Shown here: positions 21,003-32,062 of the stretch, one piece after another
How positions within the stretch are numbered: position 1 is the stretch's first letter
Layout of the letters: every line of letters begins with the position of its first letter
DNA from: Branchinecta lynchi
Taxonomy: Eukaryota > Arthropoda > Branchiopoda > Anostraca > Branchinectidae
DNA: 64,000 nucleotides
Direction: 5' to 3'
Assembly (NCBI GenBank): GCA_023053575.1
Contig: JAKZAP010000020.1
Location: 17,355,998-17,419,997 of the forward strand
Made by a program: the position numbers and the translations under genes
The notes under the pieces: model-generated
What the model was told of the DNA's origin: nothing
Database searches by the model: none
The model's input: the letters and a program-made list of their open reading frames with translations, nothing else

Positions 21003-22019
21003 GGACAGGACCATTTATTCAAACAATGTTTACAACGGATACGTCAGCTACGATTCTTCGTCAGCGATATTTCGGCCCTTCTCAAGGGTCCTCGTCAGGC
21101 TGTTAATCCTCTGGTTCAACTTCGGGGAAGGAAACAAACCTGCAATCTTACAGGTTATCTGATTACAGCTATGATTCTTCGTCAGCGATATTTCAGCCCT
21201 TCTTGGCAAGGGTCCTCGTCAGGGATCGACTAAAACCAGGAAGGGAAGGGAACGCGAGAAACGCAGGAAGGCTTACTAAAACCAGGAAGGGCATACTAAA
21301 ACGAGGAAGGCTGTCGCCAGAATTCAAAACTGGAAAGCCGCACCGTTCCCTTCCTCTGTTTAGTATTCTTTGAGGGGTCGGCAACTTTTCAAATTCAAAG
21401 GCTGTTCCTCGTTTTAGTATACTGACATGGGGAGGGATTACGATCAGTGACGGGTCGGGAACTACACAAATTGTAATTCACCTTTCCATTTCCCGTTCTG
21501 ACGGTAGGCGAATAAAATCCTCCGAGTCCAGCGAGGGGTCGGCAACTAAGATATTTCAAGTCCACCATTTCCTTCCTCGTTTTAGTACCTCGAAAGTACT
21601 AAGTTGCCGACCCCTCAAAGAATGCTAAATAGAGGAAGGGAACGGTGCGGCGAATTCTGGCGACAGCTTTCCTCGTTTTAGTATGCCCTTCATCGTTTTA
21701 GTCTGCCCTTCCTGATTTTAGTATGCCTTCCTGCTTTTCTCGTGTTCCCTTCCCTTCCTGGTTTTACTCGTCAGGCTGTCAATCCTCTGGTTCAACTTCG
21801 GGGAACGAAACAAACCTGTAATCTTACAGGTTATCTGATTACAGGTTTGTTTCCTTCCCCGAAGTTGAACCAGAGGATTGACAGCCTGACGAGGACCCTT
21901 GCCAAGAAGGGCCGAAATATCGCTGACGAAGAATCGTAGCTGACGTATCCGTTGTAAACACTGTTTGAATAAATGTTTCAAAGTCAGCTTGGGCTCAAAG
22001 AATATTTAGGACAGGACCA
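21003..22019 (+). mobile_element. Hairpin retroposon C, copy 1, with nested hAT-like insertion
   Basis: Flanked by the 11-bp direct repeat GGACAGGACCA (21003-21013 and 22009-22019). The left arm (TTCAAACAATGTTTACAACG ... CAAGGGTCCTCGTCAGGC) is the inverse of the right arm. The right arm continues into the fixed 3' end TCAGCTTGGGCTCAAAGAAT-ATTTA. A hammerhead-like core lies at 21886-21918. It is split by the insertion at 21223-21766. Confidence 0.8.
21223..21766. mobile_element. hAT-like MITE with 8-bp TSD, ACTAAAACGAGGAAGG type
   Basis: Flanked by CTCGTCAG on both sides (21215-21222 and 21767-21774). Termini TAAAACCAGGAAGGGAAGGG are inverted; the left end additionally carries GGATCGAC. The interior repeats ACTAAAACGAGGAAGG-like words in both orientations and GAGGGGTCGGCAACT. 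It is related at the ends to 59230-59860. Confidence 0.8.
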
Positions 22020-22110
22020 GTGTCTCTCAACTCTTGAGGAAGAAGAAAATTAGAACAGGGGCCGTGTCCCTCGTTTTTCATGGTTGAATAATGAGTATCG
22101 TTTTATTTAC

Positions 22111-22212
22111 CTCCTTTGCTTTTTCTGCTTCTCCTCCACCATTGTTGTCCTTTTGCGATGGACAATTCTCGACTGTGGCACCGTTCTCGCTCGCTAGCTT
22201 CTGAGCCATATC
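22111..22212 (-). CDS. Rasgrf: RasGRF-like Ras exchange factor, linker exon with phase break upstream
   Basis: A 102-bp, 34-codon exon. The acceptor is TTTGTTTCCAG above 22212 and the donor is GAG|GTAAAT. In the frame required by the next exon (phase 0) it reads DMAQKLASENGATVENCPSQ then KDNNGGGEAEKAKE. The preceding identified exon (31690-31799) ends in phase 1, so the two cannot be joined directly and one or more exons in between is missing from this annotation. The alternative frame is also open, but would force a stop in the following exon. Confidence 0.72.
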
Positions 22213-22277
22213 CTGGAAACAAAAAAGGGTCATTTACTTCATCATAATCATCAACGGTAATCGTATACCAACATTTA

Positions 22278-22582
22278 GAGCGTGTTCCATCCTACTTACC
22301 GTAGTTACTACGCAAGACGTCACGAATTCTGGCTTTTTGCCGTCAAGGCTGGAACGATTTTTTTACTTTCCAGCAGAATCTCACGCCAGGGGCGAATCCG
22401 ACCAATCACGTTGCAGAGACGCGTAGTTACTACGCTTACTACGGTCCCGAGCATGGTAAGCAAATAGTAACTATTAGTTACTATTCCGACACGGTTGGAA
22501 CGGTCAGCGTAGTAACTTTTCGTGAGGATGGAACGGAAATAGTAACTAATAGTAACTATTGTTACAAGGGTGGAACACGCTC
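22278..22582. mobile_element. 3-bp-TSD MITE, GAGCGTGTTCC type, intact copy
   Basis: Inverted ends GAGCGTGTTCCATCC / GGTGGAACACGCTC are flanked by TTA on both sides. The interior repeats TAGTAACTATT and GGTTGGAACGGTC words. A second, LINE-interrupted copy is at 46939-47969. It lies 65 bp upstream of the acceptor of the 22111-22212 exon. Confidence 0.9.
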
Positions 22583-23489
22583 TTAGTGTTTCTATTTCAC
22601 CTTGAAATTACCTTAAAGCATAGCTCTTACTAGAAATAGCTTTTTCGCGATAAAATAGTCCGTACGGTATTTTTTAAAATACTCATATTCGCATCGTTAA
22701 ATTATGGATTCTCTTGTTAGTGGTTGCCACCTCTGGCCGGACTTCGCGCTAAATTTCTTGCAAAAAATATCGCATAAAAATATCCACAGGCGCCGTCTGC
22801 AGTGACGAAATTTGGCCTGTTCGCTGGCGTCTCAAGACGGACACAATAGTTGCGTCTTTGATTGCCGTTCCTGATCTCAGTTCTTCTTATTTCTCGTTTT
22901 CGATCACCTTCCGAGTTCGCAGCTGGTTTAATTGTCGTTTTTGCAGAAACGGAGACCGTGTCAGTTCTCGGTTCTACAACACCTGCGAGTGAAACGGCGA
23001 ACTGTGACGCAGACGCAGTTCCCGGTCCGAGTTCGCCTGCCATGAATAATTCCGTTTTTTACCTTTTTCGCCTGACAATTAATTCACCTGGAATCCGGCC
23101 AAAACCGGAAATTTTGTAGAGTTAAAAGCTTTTTGTGAAGTCGATTACAGATTCACAATGGGGCAAAAAAAGATGATGAAACAATATCTGAAGTTTTTAG
23201 CCGAAATTTGCTGAAGTAAAAACTGTGTCTGAAGTCGGCAAAGTTAATTTTCGAATATATGTAAGAAAATACACTGGATACGTGAACTTTACTTGATTTT
23301 TCTGCCGGACATATATTTGGTACGAATCTGATAAAACCCAGAAATTATTGCTGAAAACAAAAAGCCCGGTTTTACAACAATCATCGGGCAATGCCTTAGA
23401 TGGACGATCAGGGTCAGGGACTGGAGTTTCTGCCCGGAGTTTTGGCATCACAACCAATTCCATACGAAAAAGTTGAAACTAATGATATA
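22583..23489. other. Intron with fragments of R, an AGTTGCG element and B-like sequence
   Basis: Bases 22620-22720 resemble the CGATAAAATR segment of R. An AGTTGCGTCTTTGATTGCC start at 22849 and repeated GTTCTCGGTTC/GAGTTCGC words to about 23045 look like a truncated cap-type MITE. Bases 23090-23115 contain the inverse of the B-core word GGTTTTGGCCGGATTCC. No gene. Confidence 0.4.
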
Positions 23490-23765
23490 GGTTGCGTTTA
23501 TTAACATTTCTTAACAATCATTAACAGTTGTTATATTTGCGTTCCACGTTTCTGATTTCGAAATTTAAGCTCCGCCCACCTACAATTTCCGTTCCAGAGC
23601 TTAACGATTGTTAACTATTTTGTAACGATGGTCGGTGAGCATCGTTACAAAATAGTTAACAACTGTAGAACTGGGAATAGTTAACGATCGATAAAGCTGC
23701 AGCTAGCCCCGCCCCGAAGTAAAGTTATCGATTCTTAACAACTGTCAAGTTTGTGGAACGCAACC
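23490..23765. mobile_element. 3-bp-TSD MITE, GTTAAC type, copy 2
   Basis: Ends GGTTGCGTT and AACGCAACC are flanked by ATA on both sides. It matches 12313-12595 in inverse orientation, including GCTCCGCCCACCTACAATTT and TTGTAACGATGGTCGGTGAG. Confidence 0.88.
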
Positions 23766-23789
23766 ATAGGTATAGAAAATCCGGCGAAG

Positions 23790-23935
23790 AAAAGCTTATC
23801 AACGGATACGTCAGCTATGAATCTTCATCAGCTCATCAGCTGATGAAGAATCATAGCTGACGTATCCGTTGTAAACATTGTTTGAATAAATGTTTCAAAG
23901 TCAGCTTGGGCTCAAAGAGTATTTAAAAGCTTATC
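23790..23935 (+). mobile_element. Hairpin retroposon C, copy 2, short form
   Basis: Flanked by the 11-bp repeat AAAAGCTTATC. The left arm starts inside the usual sequence (AACGGATACGTC), most of both arms is missing, and the common 3' end (TCAGCTTGGGCTCAAAGAGT-ATTTA) is kept. Confidence 0.8.
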
Positions 23936-24659
23936 ATCTGTTCGCAGCATAAATATTAAATGGTACGATCTCATTCTGGTGTCTGGCGAAATTCCTCCAT
24001 AATTTCTGATCCAGATTAAAATCCAGACAGACCCCCTCCCCGGAAAACCCCAAACTCCAGCAATGAAAAACCGTTTCAAAAGGATAGACTTGTATATAAA
24101 GTAATTGACTTTGGGCGCGCTATGAGAAAAGAGGCGATGAGAATACTCTATCTGACTAAGTCCAAAATACGCCAGCGATCCACAAGAAGAAGGAGTAAGC
24201 TTGTCCATACGACTCAAGCTCAACGACTCAAATCATGTGTCAATCAGTCACTGCGATCTTTGGGAGCAGCTGTGACATTACGTCTGCCTTTCTTCCGCTA
24301 GGTACCCCGAGAGCCGGAGATTTTGCAGTGGCAAAGAGTCATTAAGAGTATTCTTTCACGCCGAAATAAGACAAAATTAAGGCAACCAACAATCATATTT
24401 TAACTTTTCACTTTTCAGAAGAAAAATAACAGATCAATAATCTACATAGAAAATGGATCAAGGCCAAAGATCAATCTTACAAATTAGCCTAACTGAAAAA
24501 TCTTTGAGAAGAATTCTTGAAAAGACGAAGCCATTGAAGTTACTTAAGAGGGATTCCAGTGGTTTATAAGTGCATCGATTTTCTGTAACAATGCTTTTAT
24601 CCTTTCTGGAAGCGGGCCAAAAGTTTTCTATGGAGGAACCGAAAACGTGTACGTGCTAG
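23936..24659. other. Intron with repeat U copy
   Basis: Bases 24130-24195 (inverse) match 9250-9330 and 24215-24345 match 13395-13540. No exon supported. Confidence 0.4.
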
Positions 24660-25180
24660 ACTAGATAGTGAAATTCAAGCACAACTCTTACTAGAGATGG
24701 ATCATTTCACGATAAAATGGTTCAGAAATATCACTTTTCGAAAATATTAAAATTTCCCACCTGAAATAAGCGATTTTCTTGTTAGCGCTTTTTTACTTTT
24801 CTCGCCCTGCACCGAAGCGGAGGCTGGACGCAAAATATCTGAAAATTGTGCACGCCGTGGTTAAAAAGTGGGAAACAAGCAACAGAAAAGATAGACCTTT
24901 TGGCCTTCATGTCTACCTAAATCCCAAAAAAAAGTTTGAAGCTTCTCGTGTCCTTATTTGTGAAAGAGTTATCGGCGTACCTTCAAGCTTTCGTCAAAGT
25001 TTGCGTTATGTGACTGGCAAAACTCGGCTCAGCCGAAAAAGCACTAAAAAGTCGTAGGTAGGAAACGAAACAATGGCGAAAGGCGGGACTTCTGAAGAAT
25101 ATAATTCCACAAGGAAGTGTAATACTATTATAATAGTATAAAAGGCAGAATAAGTAGGAGGGGAACTTTAAGATTTTTGT
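24660..25180. repeat. Interspersed repeat R, copy 2
   Basis: Matches 4145-4480 and 4900-5180 continuously, without the LINE fragment that separates those two blocks. Unclassified. Confidence 0.5.
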
Positions 25181-25699
25181 TGCATTTTATAAATCGAATA
25201 TTCATACGTATGTCAATGTAGCTAGGTCGAGAAGTTTTTTTCAAGCTGAAGACGCGTCGGCCGGTTACAGCTAATATGCCATTTCTGGGCGAGGGAGGAA
25301 TATGACATTTTACTTTGTAACTTTGGAGACATAATTTATACGTGGAATAGAGAGATTGCACCAAACAATGAGGGAGGACCAAACAGGAGGACCAGCTTTG
25401 ACTGATGTTGCAGAAACGATCAATAGGAACCGAGACTAAATTTTGGAGCTTTCAGGATCTGTTTCCTGGTTAGACTGTGCTCAAGCACCGCAATTGAGCA
25501 ATCAAAAAGGAAAGTTTTCAATGAAATTACTTACCAAACATCCATAGCCTCTAAGTCAGAAATCCTCTACCTGTTATGGCGAGGATTTCTCTGTGTTGCC
25601 TAATGTAGATCCGTTTTCGTCGGGTAGGCTACAATCTCTCTATGGCTTTCTCACCTATTTCTATTTATTTATTTATTCATCACTCGTCGTTTCAAACAG
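25181..25699. other. Intron, nothing certain
   Basis: A strong minus-strand donor TTTG|GTAAGTAATTT lies at 25534. Only a 14-bp phase-compatible exon (GGCTATGG..., 25535-25548) could precede it, because longer versions meet a TGA. It is not annotated as coding. Confidence 0.3.
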
Positions 25700-26744
25700 A
25701 ACAAGACCAAAAGTGTCGATGGGATCCCAAAAATCTAAGATTTGATCCAGACAATTGGGTCTTGTCTTCGCCAGGCTAATCATCAGGGAAAACACGAGTT
25801 CAGATATTCTATCTACCTATCTATCTATACCTCTATAAGCCATATCTATTTTGACGATACTGACCGAAACTTCCTGCTTTACTACTGCCAAATTTGCGGT
25901 TTCGCCCGAATTCCGAGCGAACTACTAGTCCAGCAAAAAAAGAAAATTCAGAAACGAAACCAGCGTGTCTCCTCATCCCTATAAAAGACATCTAATCAAC
26001 TTTAAATAAAAGACTTAAGAAAAAAAATGCGGGTACAACCGGATTTGGGACTAATTATATGTCCGGGTAAAAAATTATCATCATATACAGACTCAGCGTC
26101 TCTTCTTACCCCTAAATCTATCATCTAATCAACTTCAGATAAAGCTTTTGCTTTTAACATATTTTCCGGTTTTGGCCGGATTACAGGCGAACATCTTACC
26201 CCTAGATCTAACATTTAATCAACTTCAAATGAAACTAATACTTCGAACCAACTTTCCGGTTTGGCCGGGTTCCGGACGAACTGCTTGTCCGGCGAGAAAA
26301 TGATTTTCACCATCATGCTCAGCATGTCTTCTTACCCCGAAATTAAACATTTAATCAACTTGAAATGAAACTTTTACTTTTAACCAACTTTCCGGTTTTT
26401 GCCGGATTCCGGACGAACTACTCGTCCGGCGAGACAATGATTTTCACCATCGTGCTCAGCATGTCTTCTTACCCCATAATCGACTATCACATTAGCTGTT
26501 TAAGAATATTTTGTTTGTCCCTTAATCTGAACCCCCTCCCCCACCTCCAAATATAGGGCTACATAGCCCATCTACGAACTCGACCTTGCCCTTGACCCAA
26601 ACAATCCTCATACCAAGTTTCTTCAAAATATCTCATTCTCTTCGAGAGTTATCGTGCCTACAGACGGACGGACGGACGGACAACTTTTGCGATGTCATAG
26701 CGATGTCTTTTGCGATGTCATCATCCACTTACGTTTTGGGATGG
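25700..26744 (+). mobile_element. Family B element, copy 1
   Basis: The start word AACAAGACCAAAAGTGTCGA with GGGATCCCAAAA is followed by core repeats (TTTTCCGGTTTTGGCCGGAT, AACTACTTGTCCGGCGAG, CAGCATGTCTTCTTACCCC), then ACGGACGGACGGACGG (26657-26680). The end ACTTACGTTTTGGGAT runs directly into a LINE tail. Confidence 0.75.
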
Positions 26745-26835
26745 AGTACAAAAACGAAAAGAAAACAAAACAAAAGCAAAACATAACACTTTCATAGGAA
26801 ATATAAACAAAAATCGACAATTACAAACTGAGACT

Positions 26836-27129
26836 AGTTACGTTTTTGATCGAAGTTTAAAGTTACCTTCAACCTCAAAGGTATCTGCTTAAATACCGTT
26901 TTTGGTCGGCGGTCACAGTTCCTTCGTCCTTCAAACTCTGACCGTCGAACTTCGTGGTCTAGCAAGTTCGAAGTTTGCTTGAATCGTCGAAGAAAAGTCG
27001 ACCTGGCAAGGATCGCCGGAGTCGTAAAAACACTAATTAAGCAAACGGTGAACTTCGACGGCGTTCAAAAACGGAAATTAAGCAACCGGCTAAGCGAACG
27101 GCGAACAAAACTTCGATCAAAAACGCAAC
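26836..27129. mobile_element. 3-bp-TSD MITE, CTTCGAC type, copy 1
   Basis: Ends AGTTACGTTTTTGATCGAAG and CTTCGATCAAAAACGCAACT are flanked by ACT. The paralogous LINE UTR at 54330-54360 lacks it and has one ACT-like triplet, so the boundaries are confirmed by an empty site. The interior repeats TCGAACTTCG, CGTTTTTGG and GGCGAAC words. A second copy is at 56411-56690. Confidence 0.92.
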
Positions 27130-27238
27130 TACTCTCTGACTGACTAAAAACTGAACACGATTACATACATATACACTTAAACTCTGAGAATTTACCTCCA
27201 CGGGTGGGACTGGATCTTTTAGTTGTACTTGCTAATCA

Positions 27239-27562
27239 GGTTAGAGATATTTGTTCAAACAATGTTTACAACGGATACGTCAGCTATGATTCTTCATCAG
27301 CGATATTTCGGCCCTTCTTGGCAAGGGTCCTCGTCAGGCTGTCAATCCTCTGGTTCAACTTAGGGGAAGAAAACAAACCTGTAATCTACAGGTTTGTTTC
27401 CTTCCCCGAAGTTGAACTAGAGGATTGACAGCCTGACGAAGACCCTTGCCAACAAGGGCCGAAATATCGCTGATGAAGAATCGTAGCTGACGTATCCGTT
27501 GTAAACATTGTTTGAATAAATGTTTCAAAGTCAGCTTGGGCTCAAAGAATATTTAGGTTAGA
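27239..27562 (+). mobile_element. Hairpin retroposon C, copy 3
   Basis: Flanked by GGTTAGAG (27239-27246 and 27555-27562; 9 bp with the preceding A). It has an almost complete pair of arms meeting at ACCTGTAATCTACAGGTTTG and the common 3' end. Removing it restores a LINE reading frame (see 26740-27780). Confidence 0.9.
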
Positions 27563-27899
27563 GGTAGCAAGCTCAGGGTCTCTTATATTATATATTTTCA
27601 TCATTTTGGGATTTCTTGTCCAAGAGGGGAGCCGAAGTAAGTATTCGGAGAATCTGAAGAAAGTGTAACGGAGTTTATTTTTGTCACTAGCTGAGAATAT
27701 TTGCCAGAAAAACGTAAAGAAAACGTAAAAAAAAGAAAAAACGTAATTAAAGAAATCGGGGTATTGCAAAGGAGTTATAACCGGGAAGCTAGGATTTTGC
27801 GGTTGAAATGGGTTACATTCTTTACAAGAAGAGCATATAGGATCCGATAGGATCTAAGGTGGCAAGAACTCGAAATTCTGTTCTTGCGTGGAAACAATT

Positions 27900-28130
27900 A
27901 TTAGATTTCTTGCTTGACTGGAAAGAAATAGAAAATCGTGATTTTCTTTTTTTCCTTAATCAGCTATACTTGAGGACGGAAGATGATTTGCCGGAAGTGC
28001 AACCGAAATATCCGAGTTTATATTTATCCCAGGCACATCATCTTAGAGGGATAACTAGATGATCAAGAACAAACCCGAAAATCACGGTTTTCTATTTCTT
28101 TCGTGACGAATGGTCAGCTTGGCTTGAAAC
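27900..28130. mobile_element. Family V inverted-repeat element, copy 1
   Basis: GAAAGAAATAGAAAATCGTG (27919) and the inverse CACGGTTTTCTATTTCTTTC (28084-28103) bracket about 185 bp containing GATCAAGAACAAACCC and CATCATCTTAGAGGGATAA. Related inverted copies are at 35985 and 36640. Confidence 0.6.
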
Positions 28131-28156
28131 CTTATACTTGCTTGACTTCTTGCTTA

Positions 28157-28198
28157 ACTTCTCAATGGTAACCTCCAATGGTCCTTCCATTGAGAAGA
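28157..28198. repeat. Short hairpin
   Basis: CTTCTCAATGG and its exact complement CCATTGAGAAG are separated by 18-20 bp. No poly-T or gene context gives it a function. Confidence 0.5.
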
Positions 28199-28842
28199 AG
28201 ACAAGCATCAAGAGCTTCTGTCTACGCTTTACAGGCAGATTCGAAAACCGGGCCGCAGAAACCGGACGGGTTCTGGGCTAAACAAATACAATACATATAA
28301 TTCGAAATGTCAGACGAGCGTAGAGAGTCCCTACCCACGCCTCAAAAGTAGAAAATCGTTATCGTTTTCGGCTTTCCAGAGACCCTGACAATATTCAAAG
28401 GTAGCCAACTTTACTGTCCCGTTTAAAAAGAAAACACACGGCTTGCAATTTACAACTCTTTTACCTTGAAATTAATTTCAATCCATAGTCTTTTCTGAAA
28501 TAGCACCGTGTCCGCAGTTCACAAAATTACAATAAATACGTTTACGATAATTTAAAGTCATAACTGAAACTCTAAATAAGTTTAATAAAATTTAGGCCTA
28601 TAATTCTTGAACAAAAGGAGGGAAAACTCGGTTGAGCTAGATTTTTTGGTTGAACTCCCATTTTTTTTAATGAAAGACTGTTTAGGTAGCCTGACTGTCG
28701 CCTAGATTCCTGTCATATGTTAGTCAGCATACTTTACTGTTCGCTGAAGCATATAGCCTATCACCGTCGAATGTAGTTAAGGTAATCGTATTTTATTTAC
28801 CCCCTCGCCACACAGTATACAAGGCCGGACTTCGGTTCTCAC

Positions 28843-28880
28843 CTCAAATCGGGTGACTGATGAAACTCTAAAATCGATCC
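28843..28880 (-). other. Possible small RasGRF exon (tentative)
   Basis: A 38-bp segment with donor GAG|GTGAGA and acceptor GGCAG. It enters in phase 1 and leaves in phase 0, exactly what is needed between the exons at 31690 and 22111. It would encode GIDFRVSSVTRFE. The polypyrimidine tract is poor and lies in the family D repeat, so this is only a candidate. Confidence 0.15.
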
Positions 28881-28888
28881 CTGCCTTC

Positions 28889-29325
28889 CTTAAAGTTAAA
28901 CTGAAAAGCCAACTTGTTTTTGTATCATCTAACTGAAAACACTGAATTATTTGGATTCTGCCAATTTTTTTTCTCTAGTAGTGACGTATCTACAGCCGTC
29001 TCCACAACGCAAATCCTACTATGACGCGGAAAATTTGAATTTCAATACGCGGCTTTTCAGTGGCCAGTGATCAGCTTGCGGAAGCAAATCCATGCGCAAA
29101 CATTTATTTTTCGTACATTGTTTTCATCAAGCATACACCAGAGGTACAGGCGCATAGAGGTACCACAAGTCCGACAGAGAAATTCCACTATGATATAAAA
29201 TCTGATAATTCGTGAATAGCGGAGCAACGAAGTCACAGATTTTCATCGGGTCGAAGTCACAGATTTTCAAAGTGGTGGGTCACTAGATTGTCCTACCTCG
29301 TCCCTTTTTGGTTAAGCCTTAAAGT
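28889..29325. mobile_element. Family D element, copy 2
   Basis: Starts TTAAAGTTAAACTGAAAAG and ends CCTTTTTGGTTAAGCCTTAA. The interior matches the other copies (GTGAATAGCGGAGCAACGAA, CACTAGATTGTCCTACC). Confidence 0.65.
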
Positions 29326-30200
29326 TCAATGGGCACATCAAACTACCCCAATCCCACTTTGTAACAACCTAGGAACAATGCTTACCCCCTAGATCGGCAG
29401 CTTTTTCAACTGTTTCCTCTCTGTGATATTTCAAAGCGTAATTTTTTGGGCCAGTACATGCTCAATTTACTAGCTTGGACAAAGATAAAAGTGATGTTTC
29501 TTCTAATACTTAGTTGATCTTTATTTTATGCATCAATCAGCTTGTATAATTCAGATTTGAATAGGTTATTTGTTTTTGAATGATTTTTGTAGCTATGTTA
29601 TTTTTTATAAGCTTATTGCATATTCTGGTACATTTTATAAAGCAAGCTAATCAAGCTTCATAACACTATTAAAACTTTTAATAGGCACTTTAAGGTAAAC
29701 TGTCAATCAGGTAAACTGCATCTACGGCCTGACTTTAGTGACATCTCAAATATATCATTTTCTATCAAGCATTGCTCGGAGTTTTGAATTTCCTGCCACG
29801 ATATCCCAGCTCCTAGGATTTGGATCGCCGAAATGCCAGAGAGGTAAAGACAAGGGACAACAAGAAAACGGCCGATTTTCGTAGCGCCTTCAAAGGAAGT
29901 CGGAAATGTTTATTTGTGAAGCATTTAATACAAAGTAAAGCATTAAAAGTGTCCGTTGTGCTTGAAAGGATTCAACTGAAATGATCAGTAATTATTGCGA
30001 ACACAATCCTAACTTTTCTTCTGCAATATCTTAAAACCAGCTAACATTAGGCTACTCACGAATCACGAAAAACAATTTTAAATTCGCCTCTCTTTCCAGC
30101 TAGCCAATTAAGTATTCATTAGGTATGCTAATTAGTGCTAGTATTCACTGACCCAAGCGGACACACTTTTCTTCTTGGAAGTGTGGCGGACTATTAATTA
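29326..30200. other. Intron, nothing recognised
   Basis: AT-rich with no ORF, repeat or match elsewhere in the window. It is one of the longest repeat-poor stretches. Confidence 0.5.
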
Positions 30201-31185
30201 GAAATGTAAAACAAGAGCTGGAATCTCATATGGCACTCGTAACGGTAGGTGGCATGTACATCAGCAAAGGTTCGCGCTGTCAGGGCCTCGTTCAGGGCCT
30301 CGGTCAGGGCCGAATCCGATTGGCCGTATCCTTGAATGGCCTTATCCTTTTTTTGTATTTGCAGTGAAGATACGCAGTTTAAAAAAGTCATTTATTGTGT
30401 TGAGGCACAAATGATCCCTTGCATTGCACTTTGCGGTTAAGATGCTCAATTTAATGGGTTGGGAATTTATTTGTAAGCATACCCATTGAGGCATAAATGA
30501 TCATGGCCCCTTCTGGATCATGGAAATGTACCGTTTGATTAAAAGTACATTTTGCGCTTTGCGCGGTTAAGATGCGCACTTTAAGGGGGCTAGGAATTTA
30601 TTTGTAACCGAATCCCTTAAAGCGTCTTGACTTGAAATGAAACATCTCAGACACTTGCTCTTTACAAATCTTCATCCACCACACCTGGAAGTACCTTAAA
30701 TCGCGATCACCAGAATTTTTGACCCCCCCCCCAACCTCCAAACAGTGCCCGAATCCGGCCCGGTTCTGACACTGATGTATCTAGGCCTTGTGCTCTTTCT
30801 TCCTACCAAGTTTCATTCGATCGCTCAACTCTAAGCGTGCCATAAGATCTCTGGTTCTCCCCTCCATCCCCCACTCACATTCATTGGATCCGCTCCGGAT
30901 CAAGTTTCATTACGATCCGATCACCCGTTCCAGAGTTACAGAAACCTCAAGATTCCGGATTCCCCCTCCCTCCACGATGGCCGGATCGGGGAAGTGACTA
31001 TTTCCAAATTAATTGGGTCGGTACCCTGATACGCCTGCCAAGTTTCATTGTTCTAGCACATCTGGAAGTATCTTAACTCGCGATCACCGGAATTTTGGAC
31101 CCCCCTGGAACTCCCCCTACTGTGCCCGAATCCGGTCTGGTTCTGTCACTGATGTATCTAGGCTTGTGCGTGTTGACATCCCAGA
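30201..31185 (+). mobile_element. Family A element, copy 2, 3'-truncated
   Basis: The left end is ACAAGAGCTGGAATCTCATA-TGGCACTCG. Two subterminal GGTTAAGATGCGCACTTTAA-like units lie at 30430 and 30555. About two diverged core units (AGTTTCATTACGATCCGATC, GATTCCGGATTCCCCC) end near 31185. The hairpin terminus is absent. The minus-strand frame at 30391-30194 is not supported as a gene. Confidence 0.65.
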
Positions 31186-31689
31186 CAAAGGTCTTACCAA
31201 ATTAGATTAGATTAGATTATATATGGGGTTTATTGGAAAAAAAATACTAGGAACTACAAAACCCTCCAGAAGTTTACACTTGTTAAAAGGTTTAACAAAC
31301 CCCCTTTGACAGATTAACCTACATAACACTATAATAGATAGAGAAATAAGAAAAAGAGAGGAAGAGAAAAGAAAAAAGTAATAAAACTGTGCACTTACTC
31401 GGTTCCTGGTCAAACACCCAACAACAAAATAAGAATACATATAACTAACTATACAAAATAATAACTATACATAATAACTATACAAAATAAACTATTAACG
31501 TTAACAGTTTAGTGAAAAAAAAAGATTTAGCTGCCAAATATCCGGTCGGAGAACCGACCTTAAGATCCGGTCCAGCGTTAGGATCCGGCCCAGAGGACCG
31601 ACCGGCAAGTGTCACAAATAGTTCTTAAAGGCTTTGTGGTGACTGCTGGTTTCGCTTTTCAGTCAATCCGAAGAGAAAGGTTCACTTAC
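31186..31689. other. Intron with minus-strand LINE-like tail
   Basis: AGATTAGATTAGATT at 31200-31215 followed by ATATGGGGTTTATTGG reads on the minus strand as a CAATAAACCCC UTR with an AATCT repeat. CGGTCCAGCG/GGATCCGGCC words at 31560-31600 are short inverted repeats. No exon. Confidence 0.4.
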
Positions 31690-31799
31690 CACTACTAGTC
31701 CTTCTAGGGGAAAGGCTTCGGCTTCTATCCCGTCCATACCCCGCATCAAGATATTGTGAAGTGATACTCTCCCGTGGTCCTGAATTCGTCTCAACCGAC
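31690..31799 (-). CDS. Rasgrf: RasGRF-like Ras exchange factor, Ser/Arg exon after REM start
   Basis: A 110-bp exon. The acceptor is CCTTTTCTTGTCAG above 31799 and the donor is GTG|GTAAGTG. It enters in phase 2, matching the 40531 exon, and ends in phase 1. The peptide is SVETNSGPRESITSQYLDAG, then YGRDRSRSLSPRRTSS, then G split by the intron. RasGRF1/2 have a comparable Ser/Pro/Arg-rich stretch after the REM domain. SPRRTS is a plausible kinase site. The outgoing phase does not fit the next identified exon. Confidence 0.82.
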
Positions 31800-32062
31800 C
31801 TGACAAGAAAAGGTTATTACTGGGTCATTTACACTGTGGAACAACTCTTGGGTGCCAGGGAGGGTTTGCATCCAATGTCCTGATTCTAGTACAAGTGAGG
31901 GAGTTACGGACAGCCAACTTTTGCTGCCGCTCTGGCACAGTTTTCGGTTTTTAGTCTTTCGTTTCGCCTTTTTTTTTTCATTCGTCAGACATGAACGTCT
32001 AACATTTGGTGCGACTGTTTGGCACTTTTTTAAGTAGTGAACTGAAAGACAAAACAAAAGCT

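Larger units (their letters stand above)
26740..27780 (-). pseudogene. LINE 3' part with two nested insertions
   Basis: The minus strand reads KLRYTFFRFSEYLLRLPSWT, RNPKMMKIYNIRDPELATSN, then, after removing 27239-27554, LISKYN stop. The 3' UTR then runs down through the M8 insertion (26836-27129) to TTTTTGTACTCCATCCC. The YLLRLPSWTRN motif is shared with the LINEs at 15453, 39175 and 45467. The UTR matches 54235-54430 and 5220-5458. Confidence 0.75.

Noticed and set aside
22717..23043. 108-codon minus-strand ORF (MAGELGPGTASASQFAVSL...)
   Set aside because: Lies in AGTTGCG-type repeat sequence with mirrored words; the plus strand is equally open.
28216..28263. Minus-strand segment reading AQNPSGFCGPVFESA between AG and GT
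   Set aside because: Enters and leaves in phase 1, so it cannot repair the phase break alone; the donor is weak and there is no family similarity.
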